This document shows, piece by piece, positions 11,301 through 20,023 of a stretch of 29,179 nt of DNA. Numbering within the stretch: the first letter of the stretch is position 1; each line of letters opens with the position of its first letter. The notes beneath the pieces were generated by a model. It had not been told where the DNA came from, did no database searches, and saw only the letters and a program-made list of their open reading frames with translations. The stretch spans positions 1 to 29,179 of the forward strand of contig JAYMTF010000850.1 in assembly GCA_036897485.1 (NCBI GenBank), read 5' to 3'. Origin of the DNA: Pelargonium nanum. Lineage: Eukaryota; Streptophyta; Magnoliopsida; Geraniales; Geraniaceae. The position numbers and the translations under genes were made by a program.

Positions 11301-14300
11301 TCTAGAACAAAGATCTCTTTCAAAAGGTTATCAGTCCCTTGCTTAATCTCAAGAACATAAATCATCAAAGATTAAAACTGAATATCTCCTATATGCTAAA
11401 ATCACCGTGCTAATTACCCAACATAATAATTAAGCAATGAAGAATGTATTCTTGGTCAGTGCAAGCAAAGGAAGCATTGACTCATAAATCTTATAGGTAA
11501 ATATAGGAGAACTTGAAAAGTATTGTCATATCCATATCCAAATTAAATCTTCTTTGTTCTAGGCCCTAATCTTGTACTTGGTTATTACCGAAGCAATCCT
11601 GTTTTATATTCTTCGTTTAACTTTTACATCTAACTTGACATCAAATTCTCTAAAACCAATGCATGTCAGTCAGACAGACAAAATGAATAAGTAAATAATA
11701 AACCCAAATTGGAGGTTTGCACCTTTAGGCCTTGACTCCCCTGAGGAAGATAACTATCACGTTTGACCCAAGCAAAGCAATCCAGATGGCAAGCAAATTT
11801 AGCACGACATTCTCCCTGATTCTTGTCACATTGAAATCCTACCTCCTGCAAGCTCACAATTAATAAGGAAAACATTGGTATCATCATAATAAAGCAGACT
11901 ATTCTAAAGATTTTGTGCTATGAAAAGATAGATAATTAAGAATTTGAATGAGAATCTCCAACTCTGCACATATTCAAGCTTTAAAGCCTGATTCAAGCAA
12001 CCCATAGTACTTAAATGAGTCATATGCTGTGTACGGAAAGTTCCAACCACGTTGAATAGCCCTGATCATTATTTCGGATAACATTTTATGGAGGAAAAAA
12101 ACGCCTACATCAAGTTGACAGTTTTCTGAGTCGTATAAACTTTGAAGGTTGTTGTCACAAACCATTAACCAACTATAGATTAGCAATAGGATGGCAAACT
12201 GAATATCAAAACTATTACAATATTCAAGTTGATCATGTTTAACTACTTGCTAGATCATCATGGCAAAAAATAAAATTACATACATCGCTCATTCTAAGCC
12301 CATGATGGGCAGCTCTGCTTTCCAGGAATGGCCAATCAAAAAAATCACCATTATATGTGACATAAATACCAGGCTTCACTTCTCGCATGTGATCAAACCA
12401 TGCCCGTAGAAGCTCTACCTGCAAGAAAATTCATGTAAGTATTTAAAAAGTAATTTATGCTACTAAATTCATAAGAACGCTACTACCTCATTTTTCACAT
12501 TCGTCACTTGGAAATTTCCTTCAAATTCCGGTTTTGGAGTGTACTCTAAATTCTCTATATCTTCCCCAACACACTGAAGATAAATGCAACAAAAAAAAAG
12601 GTTGATTATTGAGTGTCAATACAATAAGTTCACAAATGCATCCAAGACTATCACCATTATTGTCGAAAGGAATGTCTAACAAGGAGAGGCAAACTTAGTT
12701 TCTATATTGTCACATTACCATCCCAAAAGCTAAATTTATTAGGTCGAGCAGCCCCACTGGAATATGAAGCAATCTCAAACACCACAAGCAATCTACTTGG
12801 AACACTTTGAACATTGAACCTCATGTGCAGCCTAGACAGTAGACACCACAATGGAGTTTGCACAGGGATCTTGAATAAACGGAATAGACAAAGAAATTGG
12901 CAAAGGCACAAAACTAGACCTCTATCATAAAACCGTGTTAAATTTCCAACCCAAAATCTTAATATTGGTGGAGTGGCCCAACTTGTACATGAAACAGCCT
13001 CAAACATTGTACCCAATTTGTGTGGGACAACTGTGTTAGCAAAAAGTAACACATTCCTGAAGCTAATTGCAAAAATGAGTGGTATATAGATGCAAAAAAA
13101 GAGAGTAAAGGCTTTGTCTGGCAAAACCATAAGAAAGATAGTGTCATTCTAGCAACTGTAGGTCATGGACAATGAAGTTTGTTAGATACCACAACATCAG
13201 AAAGTGTGTAGCGCAAAAAATTGCACCTACTTTAACCAAAAAATCATTCTTTTATGCCTACATCCTAATCCTAAAACATGCTTGCTCTTGGAATCCTAAA
13301 ATCATCTTTGCTCATTCCAAAAGAATGAAAAATGTTCATGAGGTTCCCAAAACACATACAGCTACAACACTTAAACTGGAGCAACTCAACTAATAAAATG
13401 TCAAGGAAAACTTAGTACATGAAAACATGTATAATAGACCAATAAGTAGAACCACAGGCCTTCCAAAGAAGTAAATGACTAAAAGAGAAAGCATGAACTC
13501 TGTCATATATTACCTCTCTGTTTATGATAAGGTACCCTTGTCCATCAACCATATATGAAATCATCATTATTAAATCGTATTCAGCATCTGGGAATTTCAA
13601 AGGGAGCTTTGTAGTTTCAATATCAAATGCACAAACACGAACTTCAGCACGTTGAAGAAGATCAGTTCTCCTCTCAAGTGTAACTCCCATGCTGGACACA
13701 CTTATATCATACCACAGCCCACATCTTATGTCTGATTCACATGGGAACCACAACGTCATGAGGCAATAGATAAATCCATCTAAACTTCAGAAATATATAG
13801 TAAGTCTCTTAACAAACAAGATGAAATAAGAAATCACCATTGTCAATGGCAAAGCGGACATGATAGGGAACATCATACTCGCGGAGATCAATAATACAAT
13901 CTAGAAAATCTAGAGGTCTCTGTTCCCTGAAAGTAAAGCAAAAAAATAAGATCAAAACTCAGGCAGAGGGCTATTGCTTTAGATAAGATGCAAATGACTA
14001 GAGCTACGTCAAACCAAGAACTGTTACAACATAGATAGGTGATGCATTTTCCCACTAAACAGCAGCCTATATGAAAAACTCTGGTAAAATAACCTTGCCA
14101 TTTTATGCAGGTAAAATTGAATCTGGACTAAATGTCTTTACCTTTTTCCATTTAAGATAGACTCATAAGCTTCTGTTGCATCCAACTTTGCCTGGTTCCT
14201 CTCAACAACATGCAACATATCCCTCTTCACATCCATTAATTGTTGAACGGAATCAAAAGATATTTTCAAATATGACTTGTGTAAGCCAGACAAGTGGTTT

Positions 14301-16696
14301 TTCTGTTTACAAACATTCAGAACACATTTGTTGAGGCTTAATAGATTGCAATATTGCATAGTTATACAACATAGATATTGATGTTAACAAACGATATAAT
14401 GGATAAATAACATGCCAAAGCAATCTAGCAGACATTATCAAAACTTTGAGAAACACTGTTACTATATAATGAATAATGTCTATTTAGCAGAAGTTCAAAC
14501 AAGACAAGTAACACTTAAATTGCTGCAGAGAAAAGCAATGAACACTGGGGCAAATTTAAGCTTTTCTCAGCTAACATAATTATTTAAGTTTGGAGTCTAA
14601 AAGGAAAGCTAACAAAAAAAATATAGTACTCATGCCCTGTAAGCACCAGGGCTGCAAGAACTAGCTTATAATTAGAGCAAAGAGCCAACACAAGAAGGGC
14701 TCCAAAACTATCTGGAACACTTTGACAGCAATTCAGTTCAACCAGGACCGGCCACCTAATGTGCATTGAGGTTATTGCCAAGGATGGGCTTCCTCATTCC
14801 ACTGCTTACCCAATGAACTAATGTCAAGCAAAAGGTTTTGGGTAAGGAATCTTATGTATTTGCTTGCAGTAAGTATAAGCATTTGGCTGCTAATCACCAT
14901 GCAAGAACTCAAAATAACAACTAGCGCACAGAAGCCTCTGAATACCCTCTGCATGGAAGGCAGGCTATCTGAGCATTGTAATGATGGACACCAATAGCCA
15001 ATATGAAAATTTACAATCAACCTTGACAATTTTTGTGCATGCACAAGCAAGTTAAGTACAAGCCTCAAGTAGATAAATATCAATGTCCGTACAAATGGCA
15101 TACTTTCCATGCCAATGTCAAAATAAATATTGTTCATTTTAAAAAATGTTGATATGTAAGGACCTTGACTTACAAGTATATTCGGAGATAAACTTTCAGT
15201 CATTCAGAATATTATACAATGAGTTTGACATCAATCAAGATCCTCTAGTTAAGTTTGAAGTTCGAATGTAAGAGAGGACAAAGTGTTGAGGTTTGAGAAG
15301 TACTAGATGAAGAAGAAAAGTAATTAAATAAGAAGAAAAAAAAAACTGAAAAACGTAAAGGTGGTGATGTAGATGATATGGTACTTACTAGATCAAGGTC
15401 CTCCTTCTCCATGATTTCAATATTAGCAATTTGATTTTGATAGCGCCGTCGCAAATACGCTTCCACGTCCATTTCCATTTTACCCTACATGTATACCATC
15501 ATAATTGTTATTATTATCATAGTAGAGAGGGACTATTGATTGAGGCTAACATGAAGATCATGTATACTTTTGTGGCTGCATAGAAGTATGGACGAAACTT
15601 GTATTTTGACTTGAAAGTACTACCATCCTGCAATCAATTGAATATATGGTCAACTATTTTGCCAAACTATTTAACTAAATATAAACAATAAAATAATAAC
15701 TAATAAAAAAAAATTGTAAGAGAAGTTTACCTGAGAAACAAAATAAAGGTCAATACAACTATACACTTTGCGGGTGTCTTGATCTTCACAAGATGACTGC
15801 AAATAACAGCAAACCATCAATTAATTCTATGTGATATTTATTTGAGAATTCAACTAAAAAGTTTATCCTGTGTTTGATTGATAGGAAAATCATATCTACA
15901 AAAGTGAATTTCAAATCCTACGTTGCCCACCCTCATTTTTTTCTTCATAAAAGCTAATGACATCAGCTACGCAAAATGATAGTGTAACACAAACAGTGGA
16001 GGTACTTAATTCCTTCGTTCCTAAATCACGCAACCATATGTCCAAATATCTTTGAGAAATAATGATTTCTAAGGAACACAAACATATGCTTCAGAAACTT
16101 GCTATTGATGTCTACCACTCTACCTTAATAAGTGCAAGCAGTGGTCAAGGTATGTATTTACTAGGTAAGTTAATAACTTTTCTTTAAATATTAAACCTCA
16201 CATACACACAAATGTCAGTGATACTACCAAGTTGCTATGCAAGTAATTCATTTCTTGCTGTATGCTGCGCGTGATATCAAATTCATAAAAACTAGTTCAC
16301 AGGTATGACTTCTAGTTTAGCATTAAAACATTTCATTTGTCATTATAAAAAAAACCAGCATAATTCATAACCTTCTATTACTTTCTTCAGTTTCCCTACT
16401 TTGGTAATTCAACAAATAATCAAAGAGAACTGGTAGCCGACATTCACATGAAAGGTGAATAAGCAAGTGAAATGTACAGCTAAATTTGATTAAAGAAAAA
16501 AACAAAATTGACTTACAGGTGAAAAAGTGAGTAACCATCCCAGCCGTTTGTCTCCTTCGGAGAAGACATCGAAACCTAGCTTGGACTCCAGCTCTTCTTC
16601 AGCCGACCGAAACAGCCTCTGCTTCTTGGAGCTGCGCCACTCTCCGCCATCTCGTCTTCGGCCATCTCCGTTATTTCTCTGGTTATTTTGAAACAT
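981..16696 (-). CDS. POL2A: DNA polymerase epsilon catalytic subunit A, 5' part (exons 1-32, runs off the left edge)
   Basis: Catalytic subunit of the replicative polymerase that extends the leading strand in the nucleus. Thirty-two exons join in frame to about 1414 residues; plant and animal orthologues have roughly 2,150-2,300, so the inactive C-terminal polymerase half and zinc fingers lie left of the window. The start ATG at 16696 gives an N terminus ending in [10 protein letters not shown] and RLGWLLTF, as in plant Pol2; the frame stays open upstream but that part does not look like Pol2. Exo motifs I-III and polymerase motifs A, B and C are intact, so the encoded half looks active. Exon coordinates are in the four block entries below. 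Splice sites are GT-AG throughout. The last visible donor is at 980, and I see no further Pol2 exon in 1-980. The gene is head-to-head with RPP2. In Arabidopsis this gene is also called TILTED1/ESD7/ABO4. I am sure of the family; that it is functional is inferred from the unbroken frame. Confidence 0.96.
4560..5246 (+). pseudogene. Decayed copia-type retrotransposon gag remnant inside POL2A intron 21
   Basis: On the plus strand, opposite to POL2A, a frame from 4989 to 5246 contains [19 protein letters not shown] (about 5073-5129). This is the zinc knuckle of Ty1/copia Gag (CX2CX4HX4C) with the final Cys changed to Tyr. Upstream, 4737-4949 encodes another short piece in a different frame that I cannot assign with confidence. 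No protease, integrase or reverse transcriptase motif is visible, and the left LTR was not found. A TRIM element begins about 50 bp downstream. Interpreted as a truncated, dead gag. Confidence 0.7.
5300..5632 (-). mobile_element. TRIM-type element with two ~109-bp LTRs (minus strand)
   Basis: Direct repeats at 5300-5409 and 5525-5632 share long blocks such as TATCAAGTGGTCTCAAACTT and CACATTCTTTCAATG. On the minus strand the LTR starts TGTTAAAGTA. Next to the right-hand LTR is TGGTATCATAGC (complement of 5513-5524), a primer site with one change from the methionine-tRNA consensus, and next to the other LTR is a purine tract GAGGGGGAG. The internal region is about 115 bp and non-coding. No clear target-site duplication is left. 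Same orientation as POL2A. Confidence 0.82.
6485..6489. repeat. Probable left target-site duplication of the 6490-7002 TRIM
   Basis: ATACA here matches TTACA at 7003-7007 at 4 of 5 bases. The position flush with the TG and CA ends of the LTRs supports it being the insertion footprint. Confidence 0.6.
6490..7002 (+). mobile_element. Complete TRIM-type LTR retrotransposon in POL2A intron 18
   Basis: LTRs at 6490-6638 (149 bp) and 6856-7002 (147 bp) both begin TGTTGAAGTGGGT and end AAATTTAACA, with the TG...CA ends expected of LTRs. The primer-binding site TGGTATTAGAG starts immediately after the 5' LTR at 6639, and the polypurine tract GTGAGGGGAG ends at the 3' LTR. The flanks ATACA (6485-6489) and TTACA (7003-7007) look like a 5-bp target duplication with one change. 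The internal region of about 217 bp is non-coding, so movement would need another element's enzymes. Orientation is antisense to POL2A. Confidence 0.92.
7555..8039. other. POL2A intron 15, no feature seen
   Basis: AT-rich intron sequence between exons 15 and 16 with good splice sites at both ends. I see no repeat or open frame that looks like a gene. Confidence 0.6.
8664..9637. other. POL2A intron 13, no feature seen
   Basis: A long AT-rich intron of about 974 bp. No LTR pair, terminal inverted repeat or coding signal was recognised. Confidence 0.6.
10233..10509 (-). mobile_element. Very small TRIM-type element with ~64-bp LTRs (minus strand)
   Basis: LTR-like repeats lie at 10233-10297 and 10447-10509. 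On the minus strand each begins TGTTA and carries a CCTTCAACTA block and a TTTTAGTTG block. The primer site TAGTATCAAAGC (complement of 10435-10446) directly abuts the LTR, and a purine-rich GTGAGGAGGC precedes the other copy. Internal length is about 150 bp with no coding. It is in intron 11 of POL2A, in the sense direction. No target duplication was recognised. Confidence 0.72.
12708..13041 (-). mobile_element. Degenerate TRIM-type element in POL2A intron 7 (minus strand)
   Basis: Two diverged repeats of equal size (12708-12813 and about 12936-13041) share CCCAAAA, a TTATTAGG/TAATATTGG block and an ATGAA...TCTCAAACA/CCTCAAACA block. The internal start CCTCATGTGCA...CCTAGACA parallels the same place in the 5300-5632 element (CCTCATGTGCAAGCCAGACA), so they appear related. 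The primer site is degraded. Right-hand limits are approximate. Confidence 0.6.
14303..15388. other. POL2A intron 4, no feature seen
   Basis: About 1.1 kb of intron. Short open frames exist on the minus strand but none resembles a protein family. No paired repeat was recognised. Confidence 0.6.
15797..16516. other. POL2A intron 1, no feature seen
   Basis: About 720 bp, AT-rich, ending in a clean acceptor before exon 2. A long first intron can hold regulatory sequence, but nothing specific was recognised. Confidence 0.6.
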
Positions 16697-16812
16697 TCTT
16701 CGAAATCTCAGGTTACTGTGGAAGAGAAGATGATTTGGGGGAGGAGAGAGAAGAGGGGTTTTTTTAGAACCCTTACTGATCTGATGACTGATAATAGCGG
16801 GGTGAGGAAGAT

Positions 16813-16820
16813 TTTCCCGC
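16813..16820. promoter_or_regulatory. E2F-type site upstream of POL2A
   Basis: TTTCCCGC, within TTTTCCCGCGC, matches the plant E2F consensus TTTSSCGC. It lies about 117 bp upstream of the POL2A start codon. Replication genes are established E2F targets, so S-phase control is expected; binding here is inferred. Confidence 0.75.
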
Positions 16821-17035
16821 GCTTTTGTGTCTCCTTTATTTATTTCTTCTGGAATCACACAAATACCCTTATATTTACTGATATTTTCAAGAATAGCTAA
16901 AAGCAGGCTAAAGGCCCATACTTGGTTTGGGCTGTGAACGAACTTTTCCTCTAGCCCAGGCCCAAAAAGTGGAAAGAGCTCAAGAAAGGATAGAATTGGA
17001 AATAAAAATATTAAGTGGCTGCATCCCAAAAACCC

Positions 17036-17044
17036 AAACCCTAG
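17036..17044 (+). promoter_or_regulatory. Telo box (AAACCCTAG)
   Basis: AAACCCTA-type element just upstream of the RPP2 TATA-like run. Telo boxes near the transcription start are typical of plant translation-machinery genes. Confidence 0.7.
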
Positions 17045-17045
17045 A

Positions 17046-17055
17046 TATATATAAG
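17046..17055 (+). promoter_or_regulatory. TATA-box-like run for RPP2
   Basis: TATATATAAG lies about 190 bp before the ATG. That leaves room for a leader with a short intron. The second telo box follows 36 bp later. Confidence 0.5.
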
Positions 17056-17090
17056 ACACTAAGCTCACAACCCTCGTCTTCTTCTTCCAG

Positions 17091-17099
17091 AAACCCTAG
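17091..17099 (+). promoter_or_regulatory. Second telo box (AAACCCTAG)
   Basis: A second exact AAACCCTAG copy, placed after a CT-rich stretch that looks like a transcription start or 5'-TOP-like pyrimidine leader. It probably lies within the RPP2 leader. Confidence 0.65.
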
Positions 17100-17244
17100 A
17101 GCAGAGTCCGCGTCGCAGTTCTGCAAACGAGTCTCGCACTTTCATCATCAGGATCCATATCTCACGAGTACTGGCTATCCCTGTATTTCTGTATCTCTCT
17201 GTTTATGTGTATATTGGTGCTGATAGCTCTTTTGTGTTGCAGAA

Positions 17245-18207
17245 ATGAAGGTGGTCGCTGCATACCTGTTGGCTTTGCTGGGAGGAAACACCACCCCCAC
17301 CGCTTCTGATTTGAAGACCATTCTCGGATCAGGTAATTTTTTGGTTGCCAGTAGTTACATATTATGTATGTATAACATGCAGTTTTTAGTTTATTTTTTC
17401 AAAAATTATTATATGCTTAATTAGATGATTTGCATTGAAGAGAAATGTGTGTTTCTCAGCTTTTTGTTAATCGAAGATATGCATTTTATCATGTTCACAT
17501 GATATGTACATTTTCCAGATGTTTTGTAATCAGTTATTGTTTTCTAATGGATCTCGGATTGTTCTGAAATGATTATTTGATATAAACTTTATAGTCAATT
17601 AGTGAAATTTGTAAAATTGAATAGCTGTTTCTGTCAGTTATTGTTTTCTAATGGATATCTGATTCTTCTGAATGATATATTTGATATATTCAATTAGTGA
17701 AATTTGTTAAATTGATTATTAGCTATAACGTAGTACTTGTATTTCCAACTGGTTGTGTATCAGAAGTCCTGTTTTTTTATTAATTAGAAAGTAAAATCAA
17801 TGATAAATCAGTTCATTGGCCTTAAGTTACTCGTAATGACCGCTAATTAACAAATGAATTGTCTGCAGTCGGAGCTGAGGCTGATGATGACAGGATTGAG
17901 CTTCTCCTTAAAGAAGTGAAAGGGAAGGATATTACTGAGCTCATTGCATCTGGAAGGGAGAAGCTTGCTTCAGTTCCATCTGGTGGAGGTGGTGTTGCTG
18001 TTGCTGCACCTGCTGCTGGTGGTGGAGCTGCTGCACCCGCAGCTGCTGAGGCCAAGAAGGAGGAGAAAGTGGAAGAAAAAGAGGAATCAGATGATGTGAG
18101 ATTTTTCTCCTCGGTTTATATTAATTATAGTTTGCTTGCTTGAAGTATGTGACTGACCATTTCTTTTTGGTGTGTTGCAGGATATGGGATTCAGCCTCTT
18201 CGACTAA
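17245..18207 (+). CDS. RPP2: 60S acidic ribosomal protein P2
   Basis: Component of the lateral stalk of the large cytosolic ribosomal subunit; P1/P2 dimers bind P0 and recruit elongation factors. There are three exons: 17245-17332, 17869-18095 and 18181-18207. Together they give 113 residues, the usual size. The N terminus [15 protein letters not shown] is the dimerisation helix, followed by the [20 protein letters not shown] block. An Ala/Gly-rich hinge ([19 protein letters not shown]) leads to a charged [11 protein letters not shown] segment and the invariant tail [11 protein letters not shown], which binds translation factors. Intron 1 (17333-17868) is 536 bp and T-rich; intron 2 is 85 bp. 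Splicing is phase-consistent, and the stop is TAA at 18205-18207. It faces away from POL2A across a shared promoter. Plants carry several P2 genes, so the exact paralogue cannot be told. Confidence 0.97.
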
Positions 18208-19280
18208 GCAGATTACAATTGTTTGCTTGAAGAAGTCTTGTACCCATGCTTTGACTTCAATATGTTAGTTTTTCTTATGTAGTTGGATATGGTTTTTAGA
18301 TTTTGTTGGAGATCTGGAGTTTTGATTTAGATGGGTGATTGAGGTTTAACATTCCAAGTATAAGTGTTATTTTTTGAATTTCAGTTGAGTAATGCTTTTT
18401 GCTTATGCAATATGAAGTCCATGCGCCTCATCTATAAATGTTAATATGCTGCATTTTGAATATCAATTGGTTGAAATTTGAAGTGTGGTATCAGATTGGT
18501 CATGTTGCATTTGTTTGTCATTAGTAATGGCATATAATTTATGCTAGATTATGCACACGGTTTATATACAATCCTGCTTCTTGGGCAATACTCTTTGTTA
18601 GTCATTTTAAACATAAATTTGCATCCACAATTATATAGTTATGTATTAATTCATTGTTAAGGTCACTACATTTGATGTTCGGCTGTTCCCACTTTTCCTG
18701 CCACTTTAGTTTTACAGTTCATATAGTTTTATTTTTACTGCAGGTTAATTACTTCATGGGGTTAGATATTTTTGTAAGGTACTTTAATTCTTTGAATTTG
18801 ACCATGATAATTTGATTATCATTAAGCCTCAATTTAGTCTTGGCCAAATTATATTGAACTTTTGGCAAGGGTTCTTTTAATTGCAAGATTTTAATTATCA
18901 TCCAAGTCCGTGTTGTCTTTGTTTGCAATATATTTTGAATATTACTTTGAGGTTCATGAATTGTGAATTGGAAATGTCATCAGATGGACATAATTTTGAG
19001 ATATATAACTAAGGCTTAAGTTTAAAAAATACACTTTTTTTTTAATTAATGCTATCATATTTATTTAAAATTGTAGGTCATTTGGAATTAAAATGATGGA
19101 TATGATGATCTTTTATACTGATTACTTTTTGTATGAATTGTGATAAGCAAACGCCTCACTGGCAGAGCGGTATGTATGTTTGGGGTTTGGGTTTAACTCG
19201 AGAGGGTTTGGAGCAATTTAAATTGGGTTTGTATAGAAATTGTAAGGTGATTCAAAGAGGATCGTTCCTGGTGGTATAGA

Positions 19281-19367
19281 TGCTTGATATGAATTGTAGG
19301 TTCGAGTGTATGTTTAAATATGCTTGATATGAATTGTAGGTGAGTGTATGCTTAATATGCTTGATAT
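19281..19367. repeat. Tandem repeat of about 40 bp, 2.3 copies
   Basis: TGCTTGATATGAATTGTAGG begins units at 19281 and 19321, and a third truncated unit begins at 19358 with TGCTTGATATG. Unit lengths are 40 and 37 bp. The second copy lost four bases near TTCGAG and has small changes. Confidence 0.85.
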
Positions 19368-19484
19368 GCAAGTTCAAATTTCTTAATTGAAAGTATCAAA
19401 AAAAAATTCTTAATTGAAGAAGTTTATGTGTTTTTTGTTGGACAAATATATCTAGATTTAAAATTTTGTATATTTAAAATTGGG

Positions 19485-19601
19485 TAGCTCAGGTAATTCC
19501 AAACCAAAACCAACCCAAAACCGACCTCGCATCCTCTTAGGTCGGGTTTGGATTAGGCATTTCCAAACGAAACCCAACCCAAAACCAAATTTCCACCTCT
19601 A
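19485..19601 (-). mobile_element. Possible MITE remnant related to the element at 26213-26389
   Basis: On the minus strand it starts TAGAGGTGGAAA, close to the TAGAGGTGGCAAA end of the 26213 element, and is likewise rich in GGGTTTGG and AACCCAA runs. The other end (TAGCTCAGG on the plus strand) is only a weak match and no target duplication is seen. Low confidence for the limits. Confidence 0.4.
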
Positions 19602-20023
19602 GTCCTGAGTTCTAACCAGCTCCGCCACTTGTGCTGGAACAGTGCGTTAAACGTGATTTCGTACTATTTTTCATTATATATGAAAGAGGTGCCGAAACAA
19701 ACAAACGATATCATATGCCAGTCCAACAAATTAACAACACCAGTTTTCAATCATTCAAATACATACTTAACCAAACTATGTTCCACTCAACACAATCTTT
19801 AGAAGCCAGTCCACAACTTTCAACATCATCTTAAAGAAAAGCTCATGTAGAATGATAGAATAATTTTACAACTCAAGAATCTATTTGGGAAAAGGAAGCA
19901 AACAATTCTTGCTCTTTAATCATACAAATGATCAAAATTTGGTCTCTCTCTGTTCACTACAGTAACACAGCCCAACCACGGCTTGTCCCTTGAAGGATCA
20001 ACTGTTATGAAGTTGAGAACCCT

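Larger units (their letters stand above)
9638..13731 (-). other. POL2A: POL2A exons 7-13: 3'-5' proofreading exonuclease domain (residues about 218-547)
   Basis: Exons: 13514-13731, 12487-12573, 12284-12418, 11723-11845, 10932-11015, 9914-10078, 9638-9814. Exo motif I is FDIETT in exon 7 (Asp254, Glu256), exo II is [11 protein letters not shown] in exon 9 (Asn342, Asp344, Asp347), and exo III is [13 protein letters not shown] in exon 12 (Tyr438, Asp442). All the metal-binding acidic residues are present, so proofreading should work. Two introns here carry TRIM-type elements: intron 7 (12574-13513) and intron 11 (10079-10931). Residue numbers assume the start at 16696. Confidence 0.95.
13838..16696 (-). 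other. POL2A: POL2A exons 1-6: N-terminal domain (residues 1 to about 217)
   Basis: Exons, as start-end on the plus-strand scale and read right to left: 16517-16696, 15731-15796, 15568-15627, 15389-15484, 14142-14302, 13838-13926. The first exon begins with a polar, Arg/Asn/Gly-rich stretch and then the conserved [10 protein letters not shown] block. Exon 3 carries [12 protein letters not shown] and exon 4 [13 protein letters not shown], both typical of the Pol2 N-terminal domain. Exon 5 ends in phase 2 and exon 6 opens by completing an Arg codon, which fixes both boundaries. Intron 1 (15797-16516) and intron 4 (14303-15388) are long; I see nothing codable in either. Confidence 0.92.
16697..17244. 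promoter_or_regulatory. Shared divergent promoter and 5' leaders of POL2A and RPP2
   Basis: Only 548 bp separate the two start codons, which point away from each other. The POL2A side has an E2F-type site. The centre has several GGGCC/TGGGCT elements of the site II type (around 16911-16972), common in plant ribosomal-protein and proliferation genes. The RPP2 side has a telo box, a TATA-like run and a second telo box. An acceptor-like TTGCAG at 17237-17242, three bases before the RPP2 ATG, suggests that RPP2 also has a 5' UTR intron; its donor is not certain. Confidence 0.75.
18208..20023. other. Spacer between RPP2 and CYP71 (tail-to-tail), with repeats
   Basis: The left part is the RPP2 3' UTR (T-rich, limit unknown) and the right 100-180 bp is the CYP71 3' UTR. 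Between them lie a weak tRNA-box-like patch (19160-19203), a 40-bp tandem repeat (19281-19367) and a GGGTTTGG/CCAAACC-rich segment (19485-19601). I see no gene here. Confidence 0.65.

Noticed and set aside
16490..17068. Earlier in-frame ATG giving POL2A 124 extra N-terminal residues
   Set aside because: The extra stretch is hydrophobic and unlike any Pol2 N terminus, and it would run through the E2F site and promoter region. The ATG at 16696 fits the family.
16927..17223. Plus-strand open frame of 98 codons ahead of RPP2
   Set aside because: It lies in the promoter and leader, resembles no protein, and overlaps the telo boxes and TATA-like run.
17843..18055. Minus-strand Ala/Pro-rich frame opposite RPP2
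   Set aside because: It is the antisense shadow of the Ala/Gly-rich P2 hinge.
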